35,952 bases of DNA from Clostridium sp. K13 (GTDB lineage Bacteria > Bacillota > Clostridia > Clostridiales > Clostridiaceae). The notes under the pieces were generated by a model. It worked only from the letters and a program-made list of their open reading frames with translations, ran no database searches and had not been told where the DNA came from. A program made the position numbers and the translations under genes. Below, piece after piece: positions 1 to 9,800 of the stretch. How positions within the stretch are numbered: position 1 is the stretch's first letter; every line of letters begins with the position of its first letter. The DNA is taken from positions 1 to 35,952 of the forward strand of contig NZ_JAASHM010000034.1 in the NCBI RefSeq assembly GCF_019734195.1, given 5' to 3'.

Positions 1-41
1 TAATAAATTAATATATTTTATATTATATTACATATTTGTAT

Positions 42-75
42 AAAATTAAAGACTGTTGACACTTTGTCAACAGTC
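42..75 (-). terminator. Intrinsic terminator after the beta-glucuronidase operon
   Basis: A perfect 10-bp stem (GACTGTTGAC at 51-60 with GTCAACAGTC at 66-75, 5-nt loop) is followed on the minus strand by a T-rich tail at 42-50. It lies 24 bp past the uidA stop codon, so uidA is the last gene of its transcript. Confidence 0.85.
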
Positions 76-98
76 TGTAAAAATAAAATATTAATATT

Positions 99-1898
99 TT
101 ATTTTTTATATCCAAATTCAGGTATATTAGTCCATCTTTCACGTAAAGAATGAGCTATCATCTTAGGCTTTCTTTCCCTAGTAAATATACCCTTTTTATT
201 TCCTTGAACTCTTATAATACCTTGACTTGTAGCAAAATCAGCAAAATTCCACACTTGTTCTCCAATAAAATTCTTACATTTATCTACAATCTCATGGTTA
301 GCTTTATAGTATTCTACTTGATATTCTTCAGTAAACATAACTGGAACTGTATCATGCATTCCTGCCACAGTATCTGCTCCATATTCAGTAAACATTATTG
401 GAGTATTAGGACATCTTTTTTCCCAACCTTTTAATTCCTCATCAAGCATTCTTTTAGCTTCATCTAGTTCTCCACCAGCTACATACCATCCATAATATCT
501 ATTTAAACATAATACATCTACTATATCTCCAACTTTACATTTATCCGGTGTAGACATTAAGTAAGTAACTACAGTAACAGGTCTCTTTTGTGGATCTAAT
601 TCTTTTGTTAATTTTATTAATGGTTCAAAATATTCTTTTGCCCCTTCTGAATCAGAATCTGGCTCATTTGCTACAGACCACATTACAACACATGGATGGT
701 TTTTATCTCTTGAAACTAACTCTCTTAAAACTCTTTCATGAGCTTCTTTAGTTCCAATTTCCTTCCACGTGTCTCTTCTAGCAGAATCTCCACCAAAACC
801 TGTTGCCATAAAGTTTAAATGTAATCCAACAGCTGGTGTTTCATCAATTACAACTATACCTTCTCTATCTGCAAGTCTCATTATTTCTTCAGAATATGGG
901 TAATGAGCTGTTCTAAAAGAATTTGCTCCAATCCACTTCATTAAATTAAAGTCTTTTACATTAATAGCCTCATTTATTCCTCTTCCATTTACATAAGAAT
1001 CCTCATGTTTCCCAAATCCTTTAAAATAGAATGGCTTATTATTAATTAAGAATTTTCCTTCTTTTACTTCAACTGTTCTTACTCCAAATTCCTCAAAATA
1101 AGTATCAACACTCTCCTCATTATTTACTAATTCTACTTTTAACTTATAAAGATATGCATTCATAGGCTCCCATAAATGTACATCAGTTATAGTTAGCTTG
1201 CCTGATTCTCCTACGCCTTCTGCAACTATATTATTTTCTTCATCAATTATAGTTACTTTAACATTACCTTTACCTATAGTTTTTACCTTATAATCAACAT
1301 ATCCATCATTTTCTTTAAAATCAGTAACAATAGTTATATCTTCTACATAACTTTTTGGAGTTGTATATATTTTTACCGGTCTATGTATACCCGCATAATT
1401 GAAGAAATCAAAATTAACTGAATTTTTTATGACTTTCTTGCCATTTACCTCTACTTCTTTTACTAATCCTACTGGTAGCGTAGTTTCATCAATTATATTA
1501 TTTACTGCTACAGTTAATCTATTATCCCCTGTTATTAATAAATCATTTATCTCTGCTTCAAAAGGAGTAAATCCACCCTTATGCTCAACTAATAATTTCC
1601 CATTTAAATATACCTTTGCCTCATGAGTTACTGAACCAAATCTTAATACTATTCTTTCATTAAGTAACGTTTTAGGAATAGTAAAACTTCTTTCATACCA
1701 TACCCATCCAACATGATCTCTTACTTCTTGACTTTCTACTAAATCATTATATGATGATGGTACAGCCATCTCTATAGTATCTTTTAATGGTGCTTTACTT
1801 AACTCTTCTGTTAAGCCATTTCCTTCATTTAATTTAAATCTCCATATACCATTTAAGTCTATTAATTGTCTTGATTCCGTCATTATTGGATATAACAT
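99..1898 (-). CDS. uidA: Beta-glucuronidase (glycoside hydrolase family 2)
   Basis: A 599-residue cytoplasmic enzyme that removes terminal glucuronic acid from beta-glucuronides. The N-terminal sugar-binding and immunoglobulin-like domains fill about residues 1-275 and the TIM barrel 276-599. The acid/base glutamate is E412 (in [11 protein letters not shown]) and the nucleophile is E505 (in FTEYGAD). The N-x-K glucuronate-recognition motif is N567/K569. A loop near 360-380 resembles the 'loop 1' of gut beta-glucuronidases that act on small glucuronides. The start was set at the ATG at 1898, 7 nt after AGGAGG; an in-frame extension to 1928 lacks support. It follows kdgK by 63 bp in a co-directional operon, which suggests uptake and breakdown of hexuronides. 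No signal peptide and no transporter are seen here. The sequence looks very close to the C. perfringens enzyme as I remember it. Confidence 0.95.
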   Translation of the reverse strand: MLYPIMTESRQLIDLNGIWRFKLNEGNGLTEELSKAPLKDTIEMAVPSSYNDLVESQEVRDHVGWVWYERSFTIPKTLLNERIVLRFGSVTHEAKVYLNGKLLVEHKGGFTPFEAEINDLLITGDNRLTVAVNNIIDETTLPVGLVKEVEVNGKKVIKNSVNFDFFNYAGIHRPVKIYTTPKSYVEDITIVTDFKENDGYVDYKVKTIGKGNVKVTIIDEENNIVAEGVGESGKLTITDVHLWEPMNAYLYKLKVELVNNEESVDTYFEEFGVRTVEVKEGKFLINNKPFYFKGFGKHEDSYVNGRGINEAINVKDFNLMKWIGANSFRTAHYPYSEEIMRLADREGIVVIDETPAVGLHLNFMATGFGGDSARRDTWKEIGTKEAHERVLRELVSRDKNHPCVVMWSVANEPDSDSEGAKEYFEPLIKLTKELDPQKRPVTVVTYLMSTPDKCKVGDIVDVLCLNRYYGWYVAGGELDEAKRMLDEELKGWEKRCPNTPIMFTEYGADTVAGMHDTVPVMFTEEYQVEYYKANHEIVDKCKNFIGEQVWNFADFATSQGIIRVQGNKKGIFTRERKPKMIAHSLRERWTNIPEFGYKK

Positions 1899-1961
1899 AC
1901 TAATTCCTCCTAAAATATAATTTTTCAACCCTTTTTTATTATAAAAATCTATATAATTTTA

Positions 1962-2987
1962 TTATCTTTTTACATTACATAGTCCATTATCTATAACTGA
2001 ATTAATTGTATCTTCATCAATTATATTTATATCACCTATTATTGAATGTTTTAATGAGCTAGCGCATGTCCCGAATTCTACAATTCTTTCATTTGGCATT
2101 TCATTTAAAATTCCATGTAATATTCCTGCTGTAAATGCATCTCCTCCACCAACTCTATCTAATATATCAAAAGTATATGAATTAGATTTTAATAGTTCTT
2201 TTCCATTAAATAAATATCCTTTTAATGTATTATTATTAATTGAATTTACAGTCCTTCTAGTGCATGCTACATATTTTAAGTTTGGATATTTCTTAAATAG
2301 CATTTCATAATGATATTGTAATTTTTCCTCAAATTCTAAGTTGTTATCCTCAAATTTTAATATATTAACCATATCTAGATGTCCTAAAAATGCAAAATCT
2401 ATATATGGTAATATTTCTTCTAACACTTCCTTGGCTTTATTTATAGACCATAACTTTGATCTATAATTTGAATCATAAGAAACTAAAATTCCTTGTTTTC
2501 TACAAGCCTTTGAAATATCTATTATAAGTTCCTTTAAATCACTACTCAAAGCTGGAGTTATTCCTGATAGATGAACTAATCCAACACCTTTCAACATATC
2601 ATCTATATTAAATTCATCTTTTGATGCCATAGATATTGCTGAATATTTTCTATCATATATAACTTCAGTGCTTCTAAGGCCATGTCCAATTTCAGAGTAA
2701 TATACACCCAATCTACCTTCACCTATAACAATATCGTTTACATCAACGTTATAACCTCTGAACTTACTAATAACCTTCTTTCCTAAATAATTATTAGGAA
2801 GTTTAGTTACAAACTTAGTATCATGACCTAATATAGCAAGGCTTGCTATGACATTTGCTTCTCCACCTGAATACACAGCTTCGAATGAATTTGCCTGTAT
2901 TATTTTTTGGTTATTGGGTGGAGTAAGCCTTAACATTATCTCTCCAAACCCCAATACTTTTTTACTTCTAAAACCTAAATCATTCAT
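1962..2987 (-). CDS. kdgK: 2-keto-3-deoxygluconate kinase (PfkB family)
   Basis: A 341-residue ribokinase/PfkB-type sugar kinase. The first PfkB motif (GGEANVIASLA) is at 41-51. The second (DRVGGGDAFTAG) is at 277-288, with D283 as the expected catalytic base. The substrate assignment to 2-keto-3-deoxygluconate rests on the overall pattern (GEIMLRLTPP near the N-terminus, SYDSNYRSKLW near 170-180) and on the glucuronidase next door, since glucuronate breakdown passes through KDG. A related sugar such as fructose or 5-keto-2-deoxygluconate cannot be excluded. The KDPG aldolase often paired with it is absent from this window. The ATG at 2987 is preceded by AAGGGG about 10 nt upstream. Confidence 0.82.
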   Translation of the reverse strand: MNDLGFRSKKVLGFGEIMLRLTPPNNQKIIQANSFEAVYSGGEANVIASLAILGHDTKFVTKLPNNYLGKKVISKFRGYNVDVNDIVIGEGRLGVYYSEIGHGLRSTEVIYDRKYSAISMASKDEFNIDDMLKGVGLVHLSGITPALSSDLKELIIDISKACRKQGILVSYDSNYRSKLWSINKAKEVLEEILPYIDFAFLGHLDMVNILKFEDNNLEFEEKLQYHYEMLFKKYPNLKYVACTRRTVNSINNNTLKGYLFNGKELLKSNSYTFDILDRVGGGDAFTAGILHGILNEMPNERIVEFGTCASSLKHSIIGDINIIDEDTINSVIDNGLCNVKR

Positions 2988-3015
2988 CCTTACTACATCC
3001 CCTTGTTAGATAGCT

Positions 3016-3861
3016 TTATTTAGATAAATTTGCTTTAAATTCTGCTATAACTTTTTCTTGGTATTTACCATTATATAAATTATTAGTGAATCTTTCTAAA
3101 ATATCTTTAGTAAATCTAAACCATGATTCTTTTTCTTTTCTAACCATTATTGGATAGTATAAAACTTCATTTTCTTCAGCTGCTTTAAGATCACCTAAAG
3201 CATCTCCAACCATTAATACATTATTTCTGCTGTATCCTTTTTCAATAAGTTTATTTATACAATAAGCTTTTGAGCCAATATTTTGAGTTAAAACTATATC
3301 AACACTTTCTAAAAGACCATGTTGACTCCACTCATCTAAAACTGCTTTTTCATTTGCAGATGATACTATTGCTATATCTGCAACTTTTTTAGCTGTTATA
3401 ATAGCTTCTTTTACCCCTTCAAATGGGCATTTTTCATCATCGCTTAACAAATCAATTGATTTATTTACAAACTTAGACCATTCTAACGCCTTTTTTAAAC
3501 AAATATTATTTGTTTTCTCTATTTCAGCTTCTAAAGACTCATTTGAAAGCTCTTTAGTTTCTTCAGTCCATCTTACAAATTCATCTAACCCATCTATTTG
3601 TATGTATTTATCATTAATTTCTATAAGAGCTACAGCTAAGCCTTTGAATCTATTTATTCCCCTAGTTAATGTATAAAGATTAACTTCATTCCATCTTTCT
3701 AATATATCATCTTTCCATTCTTCAAGATTCCATTCTGTCACCATACATGGTCCAAAGCATTTTATATGCTTAATATCCATAGTATCTATTGCACATCCAT
3801 CAGAATCTATACAAATTAGAAAGTCTTTTTTCTTAATAAAGTTATCTAAAAAATTACTCAT
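3016..3861 (-). CDS. HAD-superfamily hydrolase, first gene of the glucuronide operon
   Basis: A 281-residue HAD-like phosphatase. Motif I is CIDSDGCAIDT with nucleophile D19 and general acid D21; the usual DLDGT is changed to DSDGC. Motif II is IVSSAN, and the motif IV-type GDALGDLKAA lies near 220. The region from about 30 to 130 is an inserted helical cap. ATG at 3861 is preferred because TAGGTGA lies about 6 nt upstream; a GTG at 3870 falls inside that ribosome binding site. It is followed by kdgK after 28 bp and by uidA, so a sugar-phosphate substrate is a reasonable guess, but none can be named. It is the promoter-proximal gene, downstream of the paired operator at 3903-3987. Confidence 0.75.
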   Translation of the reverse strand: MSNFLDNFIKKKDFLICIDSDGCAIDTMDIKHIKCFGPCMVTEWNLEEWKDDILERWNEVNLYTLTRGINRFKGLAVALIEINDKYIQIDGLDEFVRWTEETKELSNESLEAEIEKTNNICLKKALEWSKFVNKSIDLLSDDEKCPFEGVKEAIITAKKVADIAIVSSANEKAVLDEWSQHGLLESVDIVLTQNIGSKAYCINKLIEKGYSRNNVLMVGDALGDLKAAEENEVLYYPIMVRKEKESWFRFTKDILERFTNNLYNGKYQEKVIAEFKANLSK

Positions 3862-3902
3862 AAATTTCACCTACTATTAGTTATTTTAAGAGATTTCTGT
3901 AG

Positions 3903-3987
3903 TTAGTGTTAATGCTTTTATGTGGACATCATATTTTATGAATGGTGTGTTTAACAATAAATATTTATGTAATCACATTAACACTAA
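3903..3987. promoter_or_regulatory. Paired inverted 12-bp operator candidate upstream of the glucuronide operon
   Basis: TTAGTGTTAATG at 3903-3914 recurs as its exact reverse complement CATTAACACTAA at 3976-3987, 73 bp centre to centre (about seven helical turns). Each arm is itself partly symmetric (TTA-GTGT-TAA). On the minus strand a TATTAT -10-like element lies just upstream of the distal copy at 3976-3987, which would place that copy near +1 and the other in the leader. This looks like a repressor binding pair capable of looping. The regulator is not in the window. Confidence 0.5.
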
Positions 3988-4098
3988 TCTATAATATAGC
4001 TTTTTAACAAACAAAAGTTTCCCTCTTACTAGTATACTAGCATATTAGTATTTTTATTTCAATAATTTTTGAATCTATTTCATTATTTATATATAAAA

Positions 4099-4140
4099 TA
4101 AATGCAAGTAAATAGTTATTATCTAATTTACTTGCATTTA
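4099..4140 (-). terminator. Terminator after the histidine kinase gene
   Basis: A perfect 15-bp stem (4099-4113 with 4126-4140) and 12-nt loop, followed on the minus strand by a T-rich run. It lies 14 bp past the histidine kinase stop codon and isolates that gene from the sugar operon. Confidence 0.85.
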
Positions 4141-4154
4141 TGAATGTATATTAT

Positions 4155-5039
4155 TTATTTCCATATTATCTTTATTACTAAGTTTTCATTGCCTATTGTA
4201 GCAGTTATATTATATCCTAGTTTTTCTACTAGTACCTTTGCTATATATAACCCAAGCCCTGTATTTCTATCACTCCTTGATTTATCCACAGTATAAAATC
4301 TTTCAAAGAGTTTATCCACATTTTCTTCAGTTAATTCTGTTGCTTTGTTAATAAATTCTGTTATTATTACATCCTCTTCTTGTTTTAATGTTATTTTTAC
4401 AAAGTTTTCACCATGCTTAATCATATTCCCTATTAAATTTGAGAAAATACGGGTAATTGCACCCTCATCCGATATAATTTCCTTAATATCTTCATCAATT
4501 TCAATAATAGGTTCAATATTATTATTTATAAAATCATTATAAAATATAGCTATATTTTCGCATAATATGTTGTTTAAATTAACCTTCTTATACTGGAAGT
4601 TATACTCATTTCCTTCTATTCTTGATAAATCATAAAAACTACTTATAAGCTGTTGTAATGACTTTGTTCTTTTTTCTACTATATCCATATACTCATTTTT
4701 ATCATTTTCCGAAATATTTTCTAGTCTGATCATTTGTAAATATCCCATTATTGATGTTAATGGAGTTCTTAAATCATGTGACATATTTGCTATACTTGCT
4801 CTTAATTCTTCTTCAGTTTTCTTCTTTTCTGCCATAACTTTTTGTTTTGAATCAAATATTAAATTTACTTCTGCAACTAGAGCTTCTAAATCCTTATCTA
4901 CAGATTTTGTTTTTATATTTATATAATCATTTAAATTATTATTAATTTCTTTTCTTATTCTTCTAAATTCTCTTTTATAGCCTATAATAATAGCAATTAA
5001 AACAATAATTATTGCTATTAAAATACATGTAATACCCAT
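4155..5039 (-). CDS. Membrane sensor histidine kinase with a single N-terminal membrane segment
   Basis: A 294-residue histidine kinase. One hydrophobic segment spans residues 3-20 with no recognisable extracellular domain. A charged helical linker follows, then the H-box SHDLRTPLTSIMGY with phosphoacceptor H88. The N-box (NLIGNMIKHG), the F-box-like LFERFYTVDKSR and the G-box (TGLGLYIAK) are all present. The ATG at 5039 has AGGAG about 8 nt upstream; an upstream in-frame ATG at 5096 lacks one. The partner is probably the OmpR-type regulator at 9933-10628, with two ABC exporters lying between them. The tiny sensor region recalls kinases that sense through a neighbouring ABC transporter or within the membrane, such as BceS-like proteins, though those have two membrane segments. 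The signal is unknown. Confidence 0.88.
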   Translation of the reverse strand: MGITCILIAIIIVLIAIIIGYKREFRRIRKEINNNLNDYINIKTKSVDKDLEALVAEVNLIFDSKQKVMAEKKKTEEELRASIANMSHDLRTPLTSIMGYLQMIRLENISENDKNEYMDIVEKRTKSLQQLISSFYDLSRIEGNEYNFQYKKVNLNNILCENIAIFYNDFINNNIEPIIEIDEDIKEIISDEGAITRIFSNLIGNMIKHGENFVKITLKQEEDVIITEFINKATELTEENVDKLFERFYTVDKSRSDRNTGLGLYIAKVLVEKLGYNITATIGNENLVIKIIWK

Positions 5040-5207
5040 TATTTCTCCTATATCTAACTTAATACACTGTATATAGAATTTTAAATACAATATCATATAC
5101 TATGTATAAAGTCCCAATACTTATTTTATAGTAATCATACAACCACATTCTTAAATCTATTATATTCTATATATAAAATATTTCCAATAATCTATAAGTT
5201 AAAACAA

Positions 5208-5256
5208 GTTGCCCCTGTAGAAAATATCTATAATAATGACTTTTCCCAGAGGCAAT
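5208..5256 (-). terminator. Terminator after the two-exporter operon
   Basis: An imperfect long stem (5208-5224 with 5241-5255) lies 8 bp past the permease stop codon and is followed on the minus strand by a T-rich stretch. The minus-strand 5' arm contains TGCCTCTGGG, which is also present in the terminator at 9874-9918. Confidence 0.65.
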
Positions 5257-5263
5257 CTTTCTT

Positions 5264-6880
5264 CTATAATCTATTAAATTTTTCAGTACACATATTATTT
5301 AATACTTTAATTGAAACAAATAAAACTATTAAGAATATAACTAAAACTACACTTAAAATAACCATTATATTAGTAATACTAAATACTTTAATTAAACAAA
5401 GTGATAGCCCAACAATTGCTATTGATAATACCATTATTCCTAAAGAAGTAATCATTACACTTGCACTTTGTTTTACTACTACTGTAGGATTTGTCCACTC
5501 CATTTTAGGAAAATATAAATTAATTATTAAGCCTAAAACAGCTGATATAACTGCAAATACTATACTTATTAATAAATTCAATATTAGATATTTAATCTCG
5601 AATTTTAATCCTATATAAAATATTATATTAGCTATTATTGATGCTGGAATTGTTATTACTAAATTAGCTATTATTTTACCCTTAAATATATTCTTAGGCT
5701 CTATTGGTAATGATTTTAATATCCATAATCTATTTCCTTCTAATGATATAGATGAATTTGTTATACAAGATAATCCAATAGTAAAAACTAATACAACTAA
5801 TACTCCTATTGGAATCATATTTGCTATTTCAGGATATCCTAAAAGTTCTACTAGTGTTTCTTTATTTATAAACAATGTAGCTATAGCCCCTCCAATTAAT
5901 AAGACCATTCCCACTGCTGTATTCATAACATAAATTGGTGTTGCAAAATATCTTCTTAACTCCTGATTTACCAAAGCTTTTGTTACACTATTTTTTTCTA
6001 ATTTAACTACTTTATAGTTTGCTTTCTTATAACTTTCTCCTAACTTTCCATTTATAGTTTTAAATGTTTTACTAAAAACAAATATGAATATCACAAATGG
6101 AATTATTGATATTAGTGCAAACTTTATTAAAGAAGCTATATCGTAATTTATTAATGCTTCTTTCAAATACATTGCTGGCGGATATATGCTAGATATACCT
6201 TTTACTATTGAATCGCTATTTGTAATAAATGCATTGATATAATTTTGCATATTCATAGAAGCTACCATAATTAATAGAAAAGTTATCATTCCAACAACTA
6301 TAGTTGCAATATTCTTGTGCTTAAATCTTGATGATATAAAAGTTATAACTACAGCTATTATTGAGGCTGCTATTATAGGAATCATTGGGATAAATATTAA
6401 CCCTATTGCTAATACAATAAAGAAAATCCATGATAAACTTCCATTATAAATAAAGTAGACTATTGATGCTGGTACTATTATAAGTGCTGTTCCTATATAA
6501 CTTATAGACATTAAGATTAATATTTTACTAGTTAATATTGTGCTATTTTTTATTGGAAGAGCCATTAATAAATCATAATCCCTTGAACTAAATAATGTCC
6601 CTTGAGCTTTATAGATTAATGTTATAAAGCTTAAAATACAGGAAAATAACACAGCAACTACTAATATTAAATCTAAATATCCCATTGGCTTTAACACTGT
6701 AGCTAATCCAATTGAATATGATGTTGTCATAAAACATATTACTGCTGCTATTAACAACAATGTCCCCGTAGTAATTAATAGCTTTCTTTTTTCCTTAGAA
6801 GAACTTACACCTTTACATAAAGAATTAACTCCTGTGCTATTTATAAATGAATTTTTTAGTAAAACAAATAAATTACTCAT
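5264..6880 (-). CDS. Large ABC-2 type exporter permease (about 12 membrane segments)
   Basis: A 538-residue polytopic membrane protein with roughly a dozen hydrophobic segments in two sets separated by a basic cytoplasmic stretch near 270-300 (TFKTINGKLGESYKKANYK). This size and layout fits the large 'putative ABC exporter' permeases that pair with a separate short ATPase, broadly like SkfF or YthQ of Bacillus. ATG at 6880 is chosen, which overlaps the end of the ATPase gene by 8 bp and suggests translational coupling. A TTG at 6886 is also in frame but lies only 4 nt from GGAG. It would form the exporter with the product of 6873-7586. The substrate is unknown. Confidence 0.75.
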   Translation of the reverse strand: MSNLFVLLKNSFINSTGVNSLCKGVSSSKEKRKLLITTGTLLLIAAVICFMTTSYSIGLATVLKPMGYLDLILVVAVLFSCILSFITLIYKAQGTLFSSRDYDLLMALPIKNSTILTSKILILMSISYIGTALIIVPASIVYFIYNGSLSWIFFIVLAIGLIFIPMIPIIAASIIAVVITFISSRFKHKNIATIVVGMITFLLIMVASMNMQNYINAFITNSDSIVKGISSIYPPAMYLKEALINYDIASLIKFALISIIPFVIFIFVFSKTFKTINGKLGESYKKANYKVVKLEKNSVTKALVNQELRRYFATPIYVMNTAVGMVLLIGGAIATLFINKETLVELLGYPEIANMIPIGVLVVLVFTIGLSCITNSSISLEGNRLWILKSLPIEPKNIFKGKIIANLVITIPASIIANIIFYIGLKFEIKYLILNLLISIVFAVISAVLGLIINLYFPKMEWTNPTVVVKQSASVMITSLGIMVLSIAIVGLSLCLIKVFSITNIMVILSVVLVIFLIVLFVSIKVLNNMCTEKFNRL

Positions 6881-7586
6881 TATCAATCAACTCCATAAAC
6901 ACATCTTCTAGAGAATTCTTTCCTTTTACTTCTTCAGTAGTTCCTATGGTAACTATTTTTCCACCTTTGATAATTGCAATTTTATCACATAGCTTTTCTG
7001 CAACCTCTAACACATGTGTTGAGAAAAATATTGCACTTCCTTCATTACATATTTCTCTCATTATTTCTTTAAGAGTATGAGCTGCCTTAGGATCAAGTCC
7101 AACAAAAGGCTCATCAAGAATTAATAGCTTAGGCTTGTGAATTAATGCTGATATTACTGCAAGCTTTTGTTTCATTCCATGTGAATAGGAGGATATTAAA
7201 TCACCTAGATATTTAGTTAACTCTAGTTTATCTCCATAATATTTAATTAATTTTTCCCTTTGTTCCTTACTTACCTTGTACACATCTGCTATAAAGCTTA
7301 AATATTGAATACCAGTTAATGCCTCATAAAGATCTGGATTGTCTGGAATATATGCCATTATTTTTTTACACTCTATTGGGTTTTTCTTAATAGATTTACT
7401 ATCTATTAATATATCTCCTTCTGAAAATTCCAAAATACCAACTATAGCCTTAATAGTAGTTGTTTTTCCAGCTCCATTATGGCCTATAAAACCAAATATC
7501 TCTCCACCATTAACTGTTAATGATATATTATCAACTGCCTTTTTCCCTTTTGAATATGCTTTTGAAAAATTCTTTATTTCTAACAT
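6873..7586 (-). CDS. ABC transporter ATPase, partner of the large permease
   Basis: A 237-residue ATPase. Walker A is GHNGAGKTT near 35-43, the signature is SYSHGMKQKL, Walker B is LLILDEPFVGLDP, and the H-loop is STHV. The Y-I-P-D-N-P-D-L-Y-E-A-L-T stretch is typical of ATPases in the SkfE/YthP/EcsA group. AGGAG lies 8 nt before the ATG. It is translationally coupled to the downstream permease. It is probably transcribed with the three genes upstream, since no terminator is seen in the 38-bp gap. Confidence 0.88.
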   Translation of the reverse strand: MLEIKNFSKAYSKGKKAVDNISLTVNGGEIFGFIGHNGAGKTTTIKAIVGILEFSEGDILIDSKSIKKNPIECKKIMAYIPDNPDLYEALTGIQYLSFIADVYKVSKEQREKLIKYYGDKLELTKYLGDLISSYSHGMKQKLAVISALIHKPKLLILDEPFVGLDPKAAHTLKEIMREICNEGSAIFFSTHVLEVAEKLCDKIAIIKGGKIVTIGTTEEVKGKNSLEDVFMELIDNE

Positions 7587-7624
7587 ACTTATTCTCCTTT
7601 ATATAAGAATTTTTTATCCTAAAT

Positions 7625-7915
7625 TTATAAGTTTGAAATCAACATAAAACCTTGAATAACTATGGCTAGCAATGCTAATATTATATATCTTTTTATTTCT
7701 GAAGATTGTCCATTTCTATTTGGTAAAAATCCAAATCCATATACTGTAATTGGTATAATAACAGCAATTATCTTTGGCATATAATTTTGTAATTCCCCAC
7801 TTATTGAAATCTGCATTCCAACTTTGTTAGGTAATATAATAAACGATATAATTCCTAAAATAAAAATAATTAATCCTAAACTTAATTTAATATATTTTTC
7901 TAATTTAACGTTCAT
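7625..7915 (-). CDS. Small three-helix membrane protein, DUF1648/SdpI-like
   Basis: A 96-residue protein with three hydrophobic segments (about 11-28, 47-63, 75-93). The stretch FIILPNKVGMQISISGE resembles the DUF1648 pattern (P..I..H.N..G) that precedes the SdpI immunity domain. It sits between the two exporter pairs, 23 bp after the first permease, with GGTGAT about 10 nt before the ATG. It could be a minimal immunity or sensor component of the module. The family call is by pattern only. Confidence 0.55.
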   Translation of the reverse strand: MNVKLEKYIKLSLGLIIFILGIISFIILPNKVGMQISISGELQNYMPKIIAVIIPITVYGFGFLPNRNGQSSEIKRYIILALLAIVIQGFMLISNL

Positions 7916-7938
7916 AATATTTAAATCACCATCTCTTC

Positions 7939-8820
7939 TTATTTAATATCTTGAGCTTTAAATATTCTTATTCCTGCAAATAATGAAATTGCTATTGTTA
8001 CTAATGCAATTAGTAAAGATCTAAGTAAATCTCCATTTCCTGCTTTAATAGAAGTTGCTAATGCTGAATTATAAAATGGTAACACTTCATAAACTCTATC
8101 AAACCAAGTATATATTCCGTATAAAAATCCTCCAAAGGTTGGAACACCTATAAATATTGCTACTGTTATTCCAATTGTAGCCCCATTACTTTTCACTAAT
8201 GTTGCTATAACCATTGCTATTGCAGCTACTGCTGAACTAGCTACTACTGATACTACAAATGTTTTTATCATTCCTAATACTTGTGAAAACTCAAATGATT
8301 CACCCCATCCATTCATAATAGTTACTACTATTGTTGGCAATATAGTCATAACAGCTGAAATTATTGCAATACCCACAATCATAGCTACAAACTTTGCTAA
8401 ATAAAACTCTTCTCTTCTTTTCCCATAAGCTAAGAAATTTTTAATTGTTCCTTGTGAATATTCCTTTGCTATTAAAGCTGCAACTAATATTCCTATTAAT
8501 ATTTCCATAATCCCTGATCCAAATGAAGCATGATATACTTCTATTGAAGTTGGGTTCATCATATCTTTAGCTTGCAATTGAATTCCTAGTTCACCTGGTG
8601 TCACAATTGCATCACTATCTGACATACTTGTCATTTGCTGCATAAGAGCATCCTTTTGTTCCTGAGGCATATCACCCAAACTATCATTAAGTATGTTATC
8701 AAAAACTGGTGAACACATAACTATTGTTAGTGTAGATAATAAAATTCCAACTACTACTAGTACTCTAAATGTTCTATTTTTAAATAATTTATATAACTCT
8801 GCTTGTATTGCCTTAAGCAT
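7939..8820 (-). CDS. ABC-2 type permease, BcrB/NisG-like
   Basis: A 293-residue membrane protein. It has an N-terminal hydrophobic segment (15-35), then a large extracytoplasmic loop of about 70 residues rich in D, Q and M, then five further membrane segments. The motif EYSQGTIKNFLAYGKRREEFYLAKF, between the second and third segments, is typical of this permease group. It overlaps the upstream ATPase by 8 bp, so the two are very probably one BcrAB-like exporter. Family members give resistance to bacitracin or self-immunity to lantibiotics; which applies here is unknown. Confidence 0.8.
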   Translation of the reverse strand: MLKAIQAELYKLFKNRTFRVLVVVGILLSTLTIVMCSPVFDNILNDSLGDMPQEQKDALMQQMTSMSDSDAIVTPGELGIQLQAKDMMNPTSIEVYHASFGSGIMEILIGILVAALIAKEYSQGTIKNFLAYGKRREEFYLAKFVAMIVGIAIISAVMTILPTIVVTIMNGWGESFEFSQVLGMIKTFVVSVVASSAVAAIAMVIATLVKSNGATIGITVAIFIGVPTFGGFLYGIYTWFDRVYEVLPFYNSALATSIKAGNGDLLRSLLIALVTIAISLFAGIRIFKAQDIK

Positions 8821-9736
8821 TTAAACCACCTCCAATTGTATTCATAAAGTATTCTTCTAAATTTTCACCTTTAACATTTATACTTTCAACAATAACGCCT
8901 GACTTTGAAAGTAAAGAATTTACCGCTCCTACATTATCTAAATTAGAAAATACCTTTATATTTTTATTTTCTAAAACTTCATAATCACTTATTCCTAACT
9001 CTCTTTCTAATAAAGTTACTGCTCTAGATGTATCATCAACTTTTAAATTTATATACTGTCTACACTTCTCTGATAGTTCTTTAGATGTTATTTCTTCAAT
9101 TAACTTTCCTTCTGATATTATTCCATAGGTAGTTGCAAGCTCTGATAACTCACTTAATATATGACTGGATATTAATATTGTCATATCCTTTTCTTTGTTT
9201 ATCTTCTTTAAAAGTTCTCTTATTTCAATTATTCCCATTGGATCAAGTCCATTTATAGGCTCATCTAATATAAGAAGTTTTGGATTACCCATTAATGCAT
9301 TTGCAATTCCTAATCTTTGTCTCATACCTAAAGAAAAGTTTTTAACTTTCTTTTTTTCAACATCCTTTAATCCTACTAAGTCTAATACCTCATCTATACA
9401 CTTCTTACCTGGTATATCTCTTACCAACCTAGATACTTCAAGATTTTCTCTTGCTGTCATATTTGTATAAAATGAAGGTGTCTCAATTAAACTTCCAACC
9501 ATTGTTCTTGCTTTATTTAATTCACTTTCACCACTAGCTCCTAAAAGTTCTATTTCTCCAGCACTTTTATGAATTAACCCTGTAATAAGTCTAATTAATG
9601 TAGTTTTTCCTGCTCCATTTTGACCAATAAATCCATATATCTCACCTTTTTTAATTGTCATATTAACATTATCTACAGCTAACTTATTTCCATATTTCTT
9701 TGTAATGTTATATGTCTTTAATATAACTTCATTCAT
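8813..9736 (-). CDS. ABC transporter ATPase, BcrA-like
   Basis: A 307-residue ATPase. The N-terminal domain (to about 225) has Walker A GQNGAGKTT, signature FSLGMRQRLG, Walker B LLILDEPINGLDP and H-loop SSHILSE. The C-terminal 80 residues form the extra domain typical of bacitracin/lantibiotic-type exporters. GGGGGT lies about 8 nt before the ATG at 9736. It is the first gene of a five-gene transcript (ATPase, permease, DUF1648-like protein, ATPase, permease). A dyad candidate at 9801-9825 lies 65 bp upstream of the start and could be the site of the neighbouring response regulator. Confidence 0.88.
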   Translation of the reverse strand: MNEVILKTYNITKKYGNKLAVDNVNMTIKKGEIYGFIGQNGAGKTTLIRLITGLIHKSAGEIELLGASGESELNKARTMVGSLIETPSFYTNMTARENLEVSRLVRDIPGKKCIDEVLDLVGLKDVEKKKVKNFSLGMRQRLGIANALMGNPKLLILDEPINGLDPMGIIEIRELLKKINKEKDMTILISSHILSELSELATTYGIISEGKLIEEITSKELSEKCRQYINLKVDDTSRAVTLLERELGISDYEVLENKNIKVFSNLDNVGAVNSLLSKSGVIVESINVKGENLEEYFMNTIGGGLNA

Positions 9737-9800
9737 TTTTATTTACCCCCTAGGTTTAACTAATATATTTATATTATTTTTACTTAATCTCTTACCTTGA

